DNA from: Ceratodon purpureus
Taxonomy: Eukaryota; Streptophyta; Bryopsida; Pseudoditrichales; Ditrichaceae
DNA length: 64,000 nt
Assembly (NCBI GenBank): GCA_014871385.1
Contig: CM026426.1
Location: forward strand, 1,129,201 to 1,193,200
Direction of reading: 5' to 3'
The position numbers and the translations under genes are program-made. The notes beneath the pieces are model-generated. The model was given only the letters and a program-made list of their open reading frames with translations, did no database searches and was not told the origin of the DNA. This document shows, in pieces, positions 21,327 through 32,501 of this stretch (positions are counted from its first letter, which is position 1; every line of letters begins with the position of its first letter).

Positions 21327-22656
21327 GGCAGGTGAATTTTGGCATTGAGATCTTTTAGAGAGATATTTTAGAATAAGTAAAACAAAAAAATTTAAAAAAA
21401 GAAAATTTGCACCATCAACTGCGCATCGGAAAGCGTGTTGGGGTGGGTGTCGGAGGGTGGATTCGAACCCGGCACTAGCACCCTGGGGTTGCCACGACAG
21501 TTCGAACCCGAAGCCTGGGATCACCAAGCCACCAAAGCTTTCATCGATGATTCAAACTTTGTGATTATACTTATATCCAAATTGAATCGATAAAAATACA
21601 GAAAAAATAAAAATAAATAAAAAAATTCAAATTTGTTGCCACCGCCTGCCTTCAGTAAATTGTTTTGCCCCTTGACATTTCACCATATCTAAGAGTCCCT
21701 GGACAGTTCAACTTCCCGGAGTTCCCAACAGTACTAATTCTGAAATATCTTTCTAAAAGATCTCAATGCCAAAATTCACCAAAAGTATAATGTTTCTTGA
21801 TTAATGATTAATTCCAAGTAAAATATTGCTTGATTAATTAGTAATTGTGCATTAGCTTTAGACTCCAATGTAAATCCTCAAGAGGCCAATTTCCACTCAT
21901 ACCTGGAATTTGATTTGCAAATAAACTTTTACTTTTACTTTTCCACTTTTACTTATTATTGGCAAATTTTAAGTTCTAGAAAGTAAAAAGTCCCAGCTTT
22001 AGGGTTTAGAAAGTAAAAAGTCCCAGCTTTCTAATTTTCTTCGAATAGTTTCAAACATTTATTTTGTGCCTTAGCATGCTAATGTACATAAATTCTACAT
22101 CAACATCCTCTACGATTTATCAGAACTGTATTCAATATATACTTTCTCATAAGTCCATTATTACAATTCATCCACGTTTAGATTAAACCTCCAAAATTCT
22201 ACACATAGTAATTTCAAATTCAAGATAACATGAAGAACTATTGAATTCTCAACAGTATGAGCACTTCGAAACAAAAATGACAACTAGGTGATAAAGCCGA
22301 TGATTGAAAAGAATGATCAGGATGTGAATTCAAACCGTGCTTGCTTTTTCAATTGCAAGATTGCTTCAGAAACCAGCATGAAGTTCAAGCAAGACATCTA
22401 CGTTCAAAGTAAAATGTGACCATGATATGTACCAAATCCGAGAATGGTGCTAAAATATTGAAGAGTCTCTGAAAACCCTACATCAGTCAGAGGTAAAGAA
22501 ACACCCGAGGGCCAAGATCATAGCAAGTGTACCAAACACAAAACTACTGAAACACTGGTAGACTGTCCTAGCATACAATAGGTGTAGACAGTTACATAAA
22601 GAAAAATGATTGTTTGGTGCTTCATTTCTAGAGTCCCTGGCTTCATTCTACTGTCC
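21327..22656 (-). repeat. Left inverted arm (about 1.33 kb)
   Basis: The reverse complement of this block matches 34454-35785 almost throughout, from AACGTGGACAGTAGAATGAA at its inner end to the CACCTGCCACATAAG-like outer end. It contains the tRNA-like box region (21425-21535), the AAAGCTGGGACTTTTTACTT doublet and the CTGTTGGGAACTCCGG segment. It forms the 3' flank of paralogue A. Confidence 0.85.
21425..21535 (-). repeat. tRNA-like (SINE-head-like) segment
   Basis: On the minus strand: TGGTGGCTTGGTGATCC (A-box-like), GGGTTCGAACTG, then GGGTTCGAATCC (exact GGTTCGANTCC B-box) about 60 nt after the A-box-like site. Copies occur at 26600-26720, 26825-26950, 35572-35690, 36496-36614 and 37420-37538. 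No tRNA cloverleaf was established, so this is a tRNA-derived repeat candidate, not a tRNA gene. Confidence 0.5.
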
Positions 22657-22668
22657 ACGTTGAGGAGA

Positions 22669-25050
22669 CTACTCTGAGCCTGAAGATACGGGAACTGGAG
22701 ACTCCGTGCGAAGACCCTGTGCTCGGTCAGTTCCCATGGGGACATCCGTGACTATTCCACTTGGAATAGATAGTCTGCGGGGGAGTCCTACAGTGATAGG
22801 TTTGGCCACGGTAACATCAACCTCCATCGGCTCCGACTGCCTCTCTACCTCCTCACCCATTGATTTGCCATGTTCCTCCTCCCCCTTGGCTACCTGCTCA
22901 TTTGCTGTTGGAAACAGACCAGACCAATTCCAGACATTAGCAACAACCTGTGGTAAGTGAGTTTCCAACAACAATAACGGTTATTATAGTTACAAGCCTT
23001 GCAAACAAAGAGCTCTACAACTAACTGGCTACAAATAACTATGGTGGAAACTAAAAAGTGTGACGAGGAACGTACTGTGAAGAAATAAGTACGCCACAGC
23101 CTTAGCAACCGCTTCTATCTTTTTAAAAGAAATTTGTTTTTTCTTGTTAGAAGGTTTTAGCTATAGTGTCTCAAAACAAGGAAGCTCTTCGGGCAGTTTT
23201 AGGGGGGGCAGAAAACTAGGAAAATCCGAAATGTATTCTTTAGGACAAGATAAAGGAGTGGAGATTCTGTGTTGAGCCTTACCAAGCTCAGGTGAGGGCT
23301 CTGAGTTCTTTGTCGCTCCAGCCTGAGACGATTCACCCTCACCAGGCACAGGGGTGGGCTCTGAATCCAATTTCGCCATCTTTAGAGGCAGTTCACACTC
23401 GAATGAACCAGACCCTGGTCTCTTCCTTGAAAGAGGCATGTCAGCGTCTTCGTTAGATTTATTAGCATACGGGTCCACAACTGGAGTAGAGGTCACGTTG
23501 ATAGTGGTGTCTTCGCCGACTTCTGGCTTTGGTGTAGAGGACATGTTGGCAGAGGTGTCTTCGCAGGCTTTTGGCTTTGGTGCCGACACATCAAACCCCC
23601 ATGCTGCCATCGAGCGAGGGTCACCTTCTTGTTTGCACAGAGGACACACACGACCTCCTGCAAGAAGCTCTGCCCACAGACACCAAGGGTGGAACAAACA
23701 ACCACAAGAAAAAGGGAAGACGGTGTTCGCAACAAACTTGAGGTGGCACCGAGGACAAGGTTTGTCCAGGTGAAGAACAGGGTCTCCACCCGCCTCTCCT
23801 TCGTTGTTTCCATCAGGCGCCTTTGGCTTGATGGAGGCTTGAGCAAGTTTTTCGGCTTTGCACTTCTCCTGGAGGTCTGCGATTTCCTCCTCCGCCTTCT
23901 TGTACTTCATTGCAGCCACATCCACATCTTCCTTTGCTGAAGTCCTGGCGAGGTCAGCCGCATCCCACTCCAAGATGTTTGCTTGAATCTCCCCCCCGAC
24001 CTTGCGGATCTCCCTATCATTCAGAATCTTCTCCTCTTCATCCCCGGCCCGCTGTAGCTCCTTACTCTTCTTCCGCAAGAGCATTGCATGCTGTTGGAGG
24101 CGCTCATCCTCGGCCTCAAAGTGGCAAATCCTCTCATCCATCTGCAACAGGGATTGCTGCTTCGTCTCCAGCTCTTTCTCTGCAGCTTGAAGCTCGGCCG
24201 TCTTACGCACCACCTCCTCGAGCAATTCTTCGAGCTTAGTGGTAGCACAGCCTTTCGTGTCGCCACCAGTACTTCCTTCTTGGTGCGGTTCCTTGACGTT
24301 GCCAACAGAAGCGGCCCCAACTCCATCACCCCAAGTATGGCATCCTTCATCCTTTAAGAACTGTGCCACCTCCTTGAGAATTCGCTCAACCTGGTAACGG
24401 AGAGCTGGGGGTCGCAGCTTCAGAGGATTTAGGTTTGCATGTTGGAAACGTTCCTCCAGAATCTGAGCCGCTGCCCCAGCCCAATTGACTGGGTGCCCCT
24501 CCTTGAAATGGTAAATGCAAGCCCGCAAGAATGATTGACTGAAGGCCTTGTTGTCCGGAGCTTCCCCATACACCTCCATGTAGCATTGGTTGTACTTCTT
24601 CAAGGCTACTTCATCACAGCAGTCTCTGAAGTAGTGTCGATTTTTGTTGGCACCATCGCCAGGAGGCCATATCTGATCGTACCAAGAGCGAGGCACCATA
24701 GCTTCGGTGACCTTGTTGGGCATGGGTCCTTCATTGCTGAGCCCGAACGCCTCCACAAAAAAGGTAGGTGGGTACCTGGCGTCGTCCCTCCCCAGCAGCA
24801 ACGGAGCCTTAGTCTGGAGGCGCTCACATAGCTTTTGTGGAATCCCATCCAGATTGAAGGGAGTCTCCCACTCATAGCTCGTGATCCCTTCCGGCCCAGG
24901 TTCCGTCTTGACCTTCGGCAGATCCGTCTTCCCCTTCGCGGAATTGCGCCGCAGCTCCTCCTCTTGTGCCACAGCTTTTCCTTTCACCAAAATTTGGATC
25001 GCCGCTGCACAAATAGGTTTGACATTCTGCTGCACAAATAGGTTTATCAT
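22669..25050 (-). CDS. Paralogue A: coiled-coil protein with C4HC3 RING-variant finger
   Basis: Exon 1 is 25050-23076 and exon 2 is 22904-22669; the splice CACA|GT...CAG|CAAATGAG parallels paralogue C. The N-terminal conserved domain (about residues 65-190; LDGIPQKLCERL, IWPPGDGANKNRHYF, YGEAPDNKAFSQSFLRACIY) is shared with B and C. A long coiled coil follows (about 260-410), then a zinc finger (about 433-473): CPRC ... SCGCLFHPWCL ... CPLC, eight ligands in C4HC3 order like RING-CH/PHD-type fingers, suggesting E3-ligase or chromatin-type binding (inference). The tail is Pro/Ser/Thr-rich. TAG at 23161-23163 interrupts the frame, but the frame continues (EAVAKAVAYLFLHT) with similarity to C (EVVNVAVATLAHHT) up to the donor. 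The 3' end lies at the left inverted arm. Probably mobile-element cargo. Confidence 0.75.
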
Positions 25051-25075
25051 CGAATTGCCATTTCCTCTTGATCCT

Positions 25076-25900
25076 AAAAAAATATTTTCTAACTAAACTG
25101 GACGTTGCGTCCGATCAGTAAACTATTATCTCCAGTTAAACACAGAGCAAGAAAACAACATGAACATCCTAGCTGCAGTCACGCCAGTGAGTACTGAAGG
25201 CAGGCGGTGGCAACAAAGGTAATAGATTTCTAAACATACCTAGCAGTTTCCTTGAAACCGTAAGACCCGGCTGCTCCAATTCGAACTTCCCTCGGCCGCC
25301 CAAGACCTTTACATCACAACAACAACAACATTATCAGTCAAGACTCAATCAAATGCAATGTGGCCCATATCAGATTTGTGAGTTCATTGGAAGGGTGTTT
25401 CCACCTAGAACTGGCTGGGTTATCATTCCCTCTTGATCCTAAAAAAATATTTTCTAACTAAACTAGACATTGCGTCCGATCAGTAAACTATTATCTCGAG
25501 TTAAACACATTGCAAGAAAACAACATGCAGAAATCAATTCACGAGCCATGCACAAATAGGTTTCACATACTGCAACCACAATAGTACTGAAGGCAGGCGG
25601 TGGCAACAAAGGTAATAGATTTCTAAACATACCTAGCAGTTTCCTTGAAACCGTAAGACCCGGCTGCTCCAATTCGAACTCCCCTCGGCCGCCCAAGACC
25701 TTTACATCACAACAACAACAACATTATCAGTCAAGACTCAATCAAATGCAATGTGGCCCATATCAGATTTGTGAGTTCATTGGAAGGGTGTTTCCCTAGT
25801 TAAACACAGAGCAAGAAAACAACATGCCGAAATCAATTCACGAGCCATGCACAAATAGGTTTGACATTCTGCAACCACAGCATTACTGAAAGCACAGAAA
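25076..25900. repeat. Tandemly duplicated 5' flank of paralogue A
   Basis: The segment from AAAATATTTTCTAACTAAAC (25079) recurs at 25443, and ATCACAACAACAACAACATT recurs at about 25313 and 25707, giving a duplicated unit of about 365-395 bp. A third partial copy runs from AGTTAAACACAGAGCAAG (25799) to about 25880. The repeated GCACAAATAGGTTTGACATT also occurs at the 5' end of the A coding region (about 25010-25030), so the duplication includes the start region. Confidence 0.8.
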
Positions 25901-25964
25901 CAAGCTCGCGCACCTCACGGAATTCGCCCTTCGCAAACCTGGTTCTAAAGTACTATGCTAAATA

Positions 25965-26070
25965 AAGCAACACACACGGCCAAAAGCCTCTGGTAGCAAC
26001 ACGCACGGCCACATTACTCTGGTAGCAACACACACCGCCACAACCCTTTGGTAGCAACACACAGGGCCCG
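25965..26070. repeat. About 32-bp tandem repeat
   Basis: Units of the form GGTAGCAACACACACGGCC with spacer are repeated about four times with few changes. A related ACGGCCACAACCCTCTG occurs at 26112. Confidence 0.7.
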
Positions 26071-26289
26071 AACTCAACGCTGTGGTAAAACCCTATATTT
26101 ATTTAATAATCACGGCCACAACCCTCTGCTAAACCCTTGACCTAATTCGTGGACGCCCAACCCCTAAAGCTGGGACTTTTTACTTTTTAGAACTTAAAAT
26201 TAATCAAGCAAAATTAATCAATCAGGGAAATCAGTACTTTTCTCATTTAGTAATTGCTAAACTACCAAATTCCAAGTAAAAGTGGTTAT
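26071..26289. other. AT-rich linker
   Basis: No gene. Contains the GCTGGGACTTTTTACTTTTT word also present in the arms. Confidence 0.5.
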
Positions 26290-26990
26290 ACGGCTCTTGA
26301 GGTTTCACATTGGAGTCTAAAGCTTAGACCTTGATCCCTTTGGATGTGCTTATATTGTTATACTTTTGGTGAATTTTGGCATTGAGATCTTTTAGAAAGA
26401 TATTTCAGAATTAGTACTGTTGGGAACTCCGGGAAGTTGAACTGTCCAGGGACTCTTAGATATAGTGAAATGTCAAGGGGCAAAACAATTTACTGAAGGC
26501 AGGCGGTGGCAACAAATTTGAATTTTTTTAATTTTTTTAATTTTTTCTGTATTTTTATCGACTCAGTTTGGATATAAGTACAATCACAAAGTTTGAATCA
26601 TCGATGAAAGCCTTGGTGGCTTGGTGATCCGAGGCTTCGGGTTCGAACTGTCGTGGCAACCCCAGGGTGCTAGTGCCGGGTTTGAATCCACCCTCCGACA
26701 CCCACCCCACCACGCTTCCTAATGCGCAGTTGATGGTGCAATTTTTTATTTTTTATTTTTTATTTTTTTTCTGTATTTTTACTGACTCGATTTTGGTATA
26801 AGTTTGTTGAGAACATTTACATCTTCAGTCAAAGCCTTGGTGGCTTGGTGATCCGAGGCTTCGGGTTCGAACTGTCGTGGCAACCCGAGGGTGCTAGTGC
26901 CAGGTTCGAATCCACCCTCCGACACCCACCCCACCACGCTTTCCAACCCGTAGTTGATGGCGCAAATTTTTCCTTTTTTTAATTCTTTTT
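26290..26990 (+). repeat. Additional arm copy with two tRNA-like heads
   Basis: 26290-26560 matches the arm sequence in the orientation of the right arm (TTGGCATTGAGATCTTTTAG, CTGTTGGGAACTCCGG, GGCAGGCGGTGGCAACAA). It is followed by a tRNA-like block at 26600-26720 and a second, diverged copy at 26825-26950. It ends near 26990 and the CTTCCCAACAGTACT word at 27048. Confidence 0.8.
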
Positions 26991-27601
26991 ACTTTTTCCG
27001 TTTTCATACAGTAATTAGTTTTAATTAGGAATCGCTAAACTTATCGGACTTCCCAACAGTACTCTAAGTTTTGGATCTGAGGCATTCATTGTTGCCACCA
27101 CCTTCAAATCAGTTTGCTTTTGTTGCCACCGCCTTGATTTCTAGCCATTTAATAATCAATAGTAGATTTAAATGTTTTCGTCAGTCAAATGAAAATTCTA
27201 AGTTCTTTAAATATTTATATCGAATGGCTACGATTTGTATAAGGATTTTTAAAGATAATGTCACAACTATGTCAAGTTGCTTTTGCAAAGTCAAAATATC
27301 CTAATGAATAAGTCTTACTTTCTTATCAACCTTCAAAAGAATTTTGTTTACATTCTATTCATTACAAAATTTTAATTAAACGATTTTGAAAATTGATTGT
27401 CAAATATTAATGATAACTTGACTACATTTTTTATTAACATAGAAATACAATCTACATAGCTATGATATTGAAAGATCTACTAGTCAATTTTAAGTTAACT
27501 AGTTGTTGCCAAAAATTAAAAGAATGAAATGGTAAACAATTTAAAATAGAAATTGTTTTAAATTATAGAAGTGCAAAATTATTAGAGATTTGCACTAACT
27601 T
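26991..27601. other. AT-rich DNA with a copy of the 20.8-kb flank
   Basis: 27089-27135 has two minisatellite-like units (TTGTTGCCACCGCCTT). 27150-27235 repeats 20815-20904 (GAAAATTCTAAGTTCTTTAA...CGAATGGCTACGAT), but the sequence diverges exactly where the left outer repeat begins at 20905. No coding evidence. Confidence 0.6.
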
Positions 27602-28030
27602 GTTGCATTTATTTATGCACTAAAGGTTGCATTAATTTGTGCACTAAAGGTTGCATAAATTTTTGCACTTAATTGATCAATAATTTTTGCTTTAAATGGT
27701 GCAAAAAATCGTTTCATTGAGTTGAGCATTAATTTTTGCACAAAATATGCAATAATTATGATTAAATTGTGCATTAATTTATGCACTAACTAGTGCATTA
27801 ATTTATGCACTAAATGTTGCATTTATTTATGCACTAAAGGTTGCATTAATTTGTGCACTAAAGGTTGCATAAATTTTTGCACTTAATTGAGCAATAATTT
27901 TTGCTTTAAATGGTGCAAAAAATCGTTTCATTGAGTTGAGCATTAATTTTTGCACAAAATATGCAATAATTTATGATTAAATTGTGCATTAACTTATGCA
28001 CTAACTAGTGCATTAATTTATACACTAGTT
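27602..28030. repeat. 214-bp tandem duplication of TGCA-rich DNA
   Basis: Copy 1 begins with GTTGCATTTATTTATGCAC at 27602 and copy 2 at 27816, nearly identical. Within each, words like TTGCATTAATTTGTGCACTA and TAGTGCATTAATTTATGCAC recur, giving many short palindromes around TGCA. Confidence 0.8.
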
Positions 28031-28761
28031 AGTGCATTAATTTATGTATCAAGTTGATTAGAAATGTATGCAAAATTTTTTGCAATAACTTATGTATCAA
28101 TTTGTGCTTAGATTTATGCAAGAATTTTTGCATTAATTAGTGTTTTGATTTTTTGCAATACTTGGTGTATTAGTTTAAGAAGTGAGGATTAAGAAGTGAA
28201 GCTAAATAAACACAACATGGTTTAAGAACCTGTGTCCGTGTCCTCTTGCATGGAGCCCTGTAAAATAAACAGGGAGTTGCAAATCAATCAATAAACATCA
28301 AAAGTGAGAGTGTTGACAAGATAACATGATGATTTAGTCAAGAATTCTTACATCTCCATGCCCATCCCACAACAAGAACTGCCGGCTCTACAAAAACTTC
28401 AATGGTGAGAGAGGTGTTAAGTGTAATATGATCGACAGCATTAGAGTGAGAGTTATGTGTAATGTGATGAACACATCTACTAGTGATTCGGCGCAAATGA
28501 AGAAGCATTTTATCGCTTCAAGTAATCCACATCTGGAAAATGATGTCACAAATGTCTATGGTCAAACGATTAAAACTTTAAAAAGCTTAAAAAGAAATGT
28601 AAAATTGGGATTGAGGAGTTGAGACAAATGCGCAAGATAGAAAATTAACAAAATCAAAAAGACACTACTTCACAAAGATCCATTGCGACCCAAATGTTAG
28701 ATTATTGAAGCATTGGAAATATAAAATTGGAATTGAGAAGTTGACATAGATAGATTTAAAA
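28031..28761. other. AT-rich DNA, no gene seen
   Basis: Only short frames and no recognised motif. It starts with continuing TGCA-rich words and becomes A-rich. Confidence 0.5.
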
Positions 28762-29185
28762 AGCATCAAATGATATTTGAAAATGAAAAGCATGAATTGC
28801 ATCAATGATATTCAAAGATGCCAAAAGCTACTTAAACAAGTAATCACTAGATCCTTTTAAAAAATATGTAAATTAGATAAAAGTATGGAATGTAAAAAAT
28901 AATATTTAAAACTGTAAAAGAAATAAAAAAACAATCATTGAATGATTGAAAAGAATAACGAAAAATACACTAAAGCATCAAATGATATTTGAAAATGAAA
29001 AGCATGAATTGCATCAATGATATTCAAAGTTGCCAAAAGCTACTTAAACAAGTAATCACTAGATCCTTTTAAAAAATATGTAAATTAGATAAAAGTATGG
29101 AATGTAAAAAATAATATTTAAAACTGTAAAAGAAATAAAAAACAATCACTGAATGATTGAAAAGAATAACAAAAAATACATAAAA
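28762..29185. repeat. 212-bp tandem duplication
   Basis: AGCATCAAATGATATTTGAA starts at 28762 and 28974 and the following roughly 210 bp match with a few substitutions (CAAAGATGCC versus CAAAGTTGCC). A weaker third relative lies at about 29160-29470. Confidence 0.8.
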
Positions 29186-29757
29186 AGATGAAGACGAGAA
29201 AATGAAATTTAAGAATGTCACACAAAAGAAAAAGAACCAAAAGCATGTAGAGCATTTTAAAAATTAATCACTAGATCATATTAAAAAACAATAGACTCAA
29301 TTAAAAGAATGAAATGAAGCAATAGATATTTAGAAAAACCCAAAAAATAAAAATAAATTATTGAATGATCTCTACGAACAACGGAAATTCCATAAAAACT
29401 GAAAACATAGTAAAACAATATTTGTATTTAAGAATGTCGCAAAGAAAGAAAAGAACGAAAAGCATCAAATGAAAATTAAAGTCTCATCCAAAAAATATCA
29501 TCCAGTTGGCACAGTGATGACAGTGCAATTGAGTGAAGTGAGACAGCTTGAGGAGTTCAGCTCATGACAATGGCGGCTTGAATGAGTGAAATCAAGCTGT
29601 TGGCATCAAGAGCAGCTGCTAATGAATTCCTCCCAACCCCTCCAGACTCTGCGACACCAGAGATCGCATTGCAAGTTTTGGGGTTTCAAACAACGTCTAC
29701 AATCTCTGCCGCACCCAACAAGCATCGTTGCGGCTGCATTGTCGTATGCATGAATAG

Positions 29758-32150
29758 GAGAGAGATTGGCTTGAGTATGTGATTGAATGGAGATCAGTCT
29801 ATTATATTGGCAATTTTGTTTTCTGCAGTTTTGGTGGTGTAGTGAGTACTTTGTAATGGTGCTTGTACGATGTGTTTTGAGATGTCCAATTTCGTTTTGG
29901 GAATGCTAGAACTTGCAAAAGATATTCTATTCACTATAGTATTTTAGAACCATTGAGCTTGCTGTAGATGTTGAAGTGCCTCGAATCTTGTTGTCATCGT
30001 TGCCACTGTTGCGGACTGTCATCGTTGGAACTGTTGCTAATTTTAAAGGTATAGTTAGTATTTGTGTTAGGCTTGTGTGGTTTGATCATTGAGCACTTAA
30101 TAGAGATTAATTACCGTTTTATATTTCAGGACTGTTTGGAACTTCTCAACAACCTCCTACGTAGTAATCCTTCCAACCAGGTCAGCGTTGTTACCATGCT
30201 TGTTTTTTTCCTTTTGTTGGAATTCTCTTGTTGGTTGATGATGGGTTGCACACGAGCTAACTTTAGCAAAGGTGGGTATGGAGCGCTATATTGTCTTTCA
30301 TCTAAATCGTGTGCACAGTGTCAACTTGCAGCTGTTGAAAGTAGATACAGAGTCTTCTTTTTGGATCGCATGTCTTTATACATTGCCTCGGTCTTTGAAG
30401 GTGTTAGTATAGTTAGCTGTCTTGAAAGATGTGCGTGTTTCCAACTTAGGCAACTTCCACTACGATTTTGCCTTTTAATTGTGCAGTTCGTGTCTTTGAT
30501 AGTTTGTTTACATGCTGATTTAGTTTAGTGATGCATGCAAGCGTTTGCAGTTTACGATTCAGACGATTGCTCTGTAAGAAATTCAATTAACTGGAGATGG
30601 TTTTTTGATTGCAGTTTATTTCATTACAAGACTTAAGCCCTTTGAAGATTCTAAAGTCTGTAGTTGTTTGTTTCCTTTCAATAACAGATGGCAGGAATTC
30701 AGGTATGGTAACTTTCAGATATACACTATGAGTGGTTGTGATTGCTCTACTGGGTATGGAATTCAGAGCATTGGTTTCATGAGTCCTTGGAACTCTTTTG
30801 CTACGAAAGGGGTCTAATATCTCATTGATGAGAATACAGCTGATTTCATTTTTTGATGTGGCAAACTATCTTATGTGTGCCATGAATGAATGGGGTGGTT
30901 GAGCTTGGTTCAACTGATTTGGTGAGTTTTTTGAAGATTCTAAAGTACTCATTGAGATTGTTTGTTGGTTTTGTGGTTGTCATGGTTGCCACTGTTGCTA
31001 ACTGTCATCGTTGCCACTGTTACTAATTTTAGATATCAAAGCGGACAGTGAACTTTGAAGCCAAAGACTAGTGTTTTGGACTGTTTTTATGGGCGGGATT
31101 TGTATGTTGCAGGTGTTGCTATCTCCATTTTGTCTTGTCCTTTTGGTGGTATAGTGAGTATACTATTTTATAACCATTGAGCGATAGTGTAGATATTGAA
31201 GTGCCTTGAGTCTTGTTGTCATCGTTGCCACTGTTGCTAATGCCGCACCCAACAAAGATCGTTGCCACTGTGTTGGACCATGTATGAGGTGTTGCCAGCA
31301 AACGCAAGGGACATTGACTTTTTCATTTCCATGTCGCACCTACCGACTGCTTGTTTGCATCAGAAGGGCCAGTGAACTTTGAAGCCATAGATTGGTGCGT
31401 CGCCTGTTTCTGTGGGCGGGATTTGGAGGCCAATAGTTTCGGCTGCAACTTTTTTTTCCTTTTCTTATTGCAGGTATTGCTATCTCCATTTTCGTCTTGT
31501 CCTTTTTGTCGCTATGCTGCAGCTAATCATTGCTGGTATTTGGAAACTTTTACTTTAGATTGCTTAAAGACCATTGAGACCAGTTTTGATTTTTTTTCTT
31601 GTTAGAGGTATGAGTTGGGATTTGATAGCCTTCTTGGCATGTTGCATGGATATGAGAGAGATTGGGATGAGTATGTGATTGAATGGAGATCAGTTTGTTA
31701 TATTGGCACTTTTTTTTTTTTTTTTGTAGTTTCGGTGGTGTAGTGAGTAATTGGTAATGGTGGCATATACGATGTGTTTTAACTTTTGAGATGTTGAATT
31801 CGTTTTGGGAATGCTAGAATTGTCAAAGATATTCTATTCAGTATAGTAATTTAGAACCATTGAGCTTGCTGTAGATGTTGAAGTGCCTCGAATCTTGTTG
31901 TCATCGTTGCCACTGTTGCTAACTGTCATCGTGGCCGCTGTTACTAATTTAAAGGTATAATTCGTATTTGTGTTCTCTTGTGTGGTTTGATCAATGAGCA
32001 CTTAATACCGATTAATTACCATTTCATATTTCAGGACTGTTTGGAACTTCTCAAAAACCTCTAGGATGCAGTAAATCCTTCCAATCAGGTCAGGGTTGTT
32101 TCCATTCTTGTTTTTTTTTCCTTTTGTTGGAATTCTCTTGTTGGTTGCTG
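29758..32150. repeat. Pair of diverged direct repeats, about 480-500 bp each
   Basis: 29758-30240 and 31648-32150 match over GAGAGAGATTGG..GAGTATG, TTCGTTTTGGGAATGCTAGA, CCATTGAGCTTGCTGTAGAT, GTTGTCATCGTTGCCACTGT, GGACTGTTTGGAACTTCTCA and CTTTTGTTGGAATTCTCTTG. A shorter third copy is at about 31120-31260. The interval 30241-31647 shows only short frames and no recognised domain. The block is the 5' region of paralogue B and could hold untranslated exons; a short frame at 29582-29782 is not convincing. Confidence 0.7.
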
Positions 32151-32501
32151 ATGGGTAGGACTTCAGTCGTATTAACAGCACTATGTGTTGTTGCTCTAGA
32201 TATGTAAGTGATAGACTGAGTCCAATATATACCTCAAACTTATTTTAGGTGGGCTGCAGATTTTGATCAGCCGAACTTTAGGGCTTCAATACATTTGTTA
32301 ACTTCTAAAGTTGCGGAAGGGGAGTGCAGATAGTAGTACGCAACAGAAGGTAATTCTATTTAGTATAGTATTTTAGAACCATTCAGCTTGTTGTAGATGT
32401 TGTGTTGTTGTCATCGTGTATGGCCTTTGAATTAGATGTTGTATTCAGTCGTGGCTTCTAGTTTTAACAGAAGTTGCGGTCGCTTGAATCTGGTTGCAGA
32501 T

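Noticed and set aside
22518-22745. 75-codon minus-strand frame after paralogue A
   Set aside because: It lies in the inverted arm and overlaps the end of the true last exon in another frame; the right arm has the same sequence as 3' flank.
30064-30528. 154-codon plus-strand frame
   Set aside because: Cys/Leu/Phe-rich without pattern, overlaps the diverged direct repeat, and the second repeat copy does not keep the frame open.
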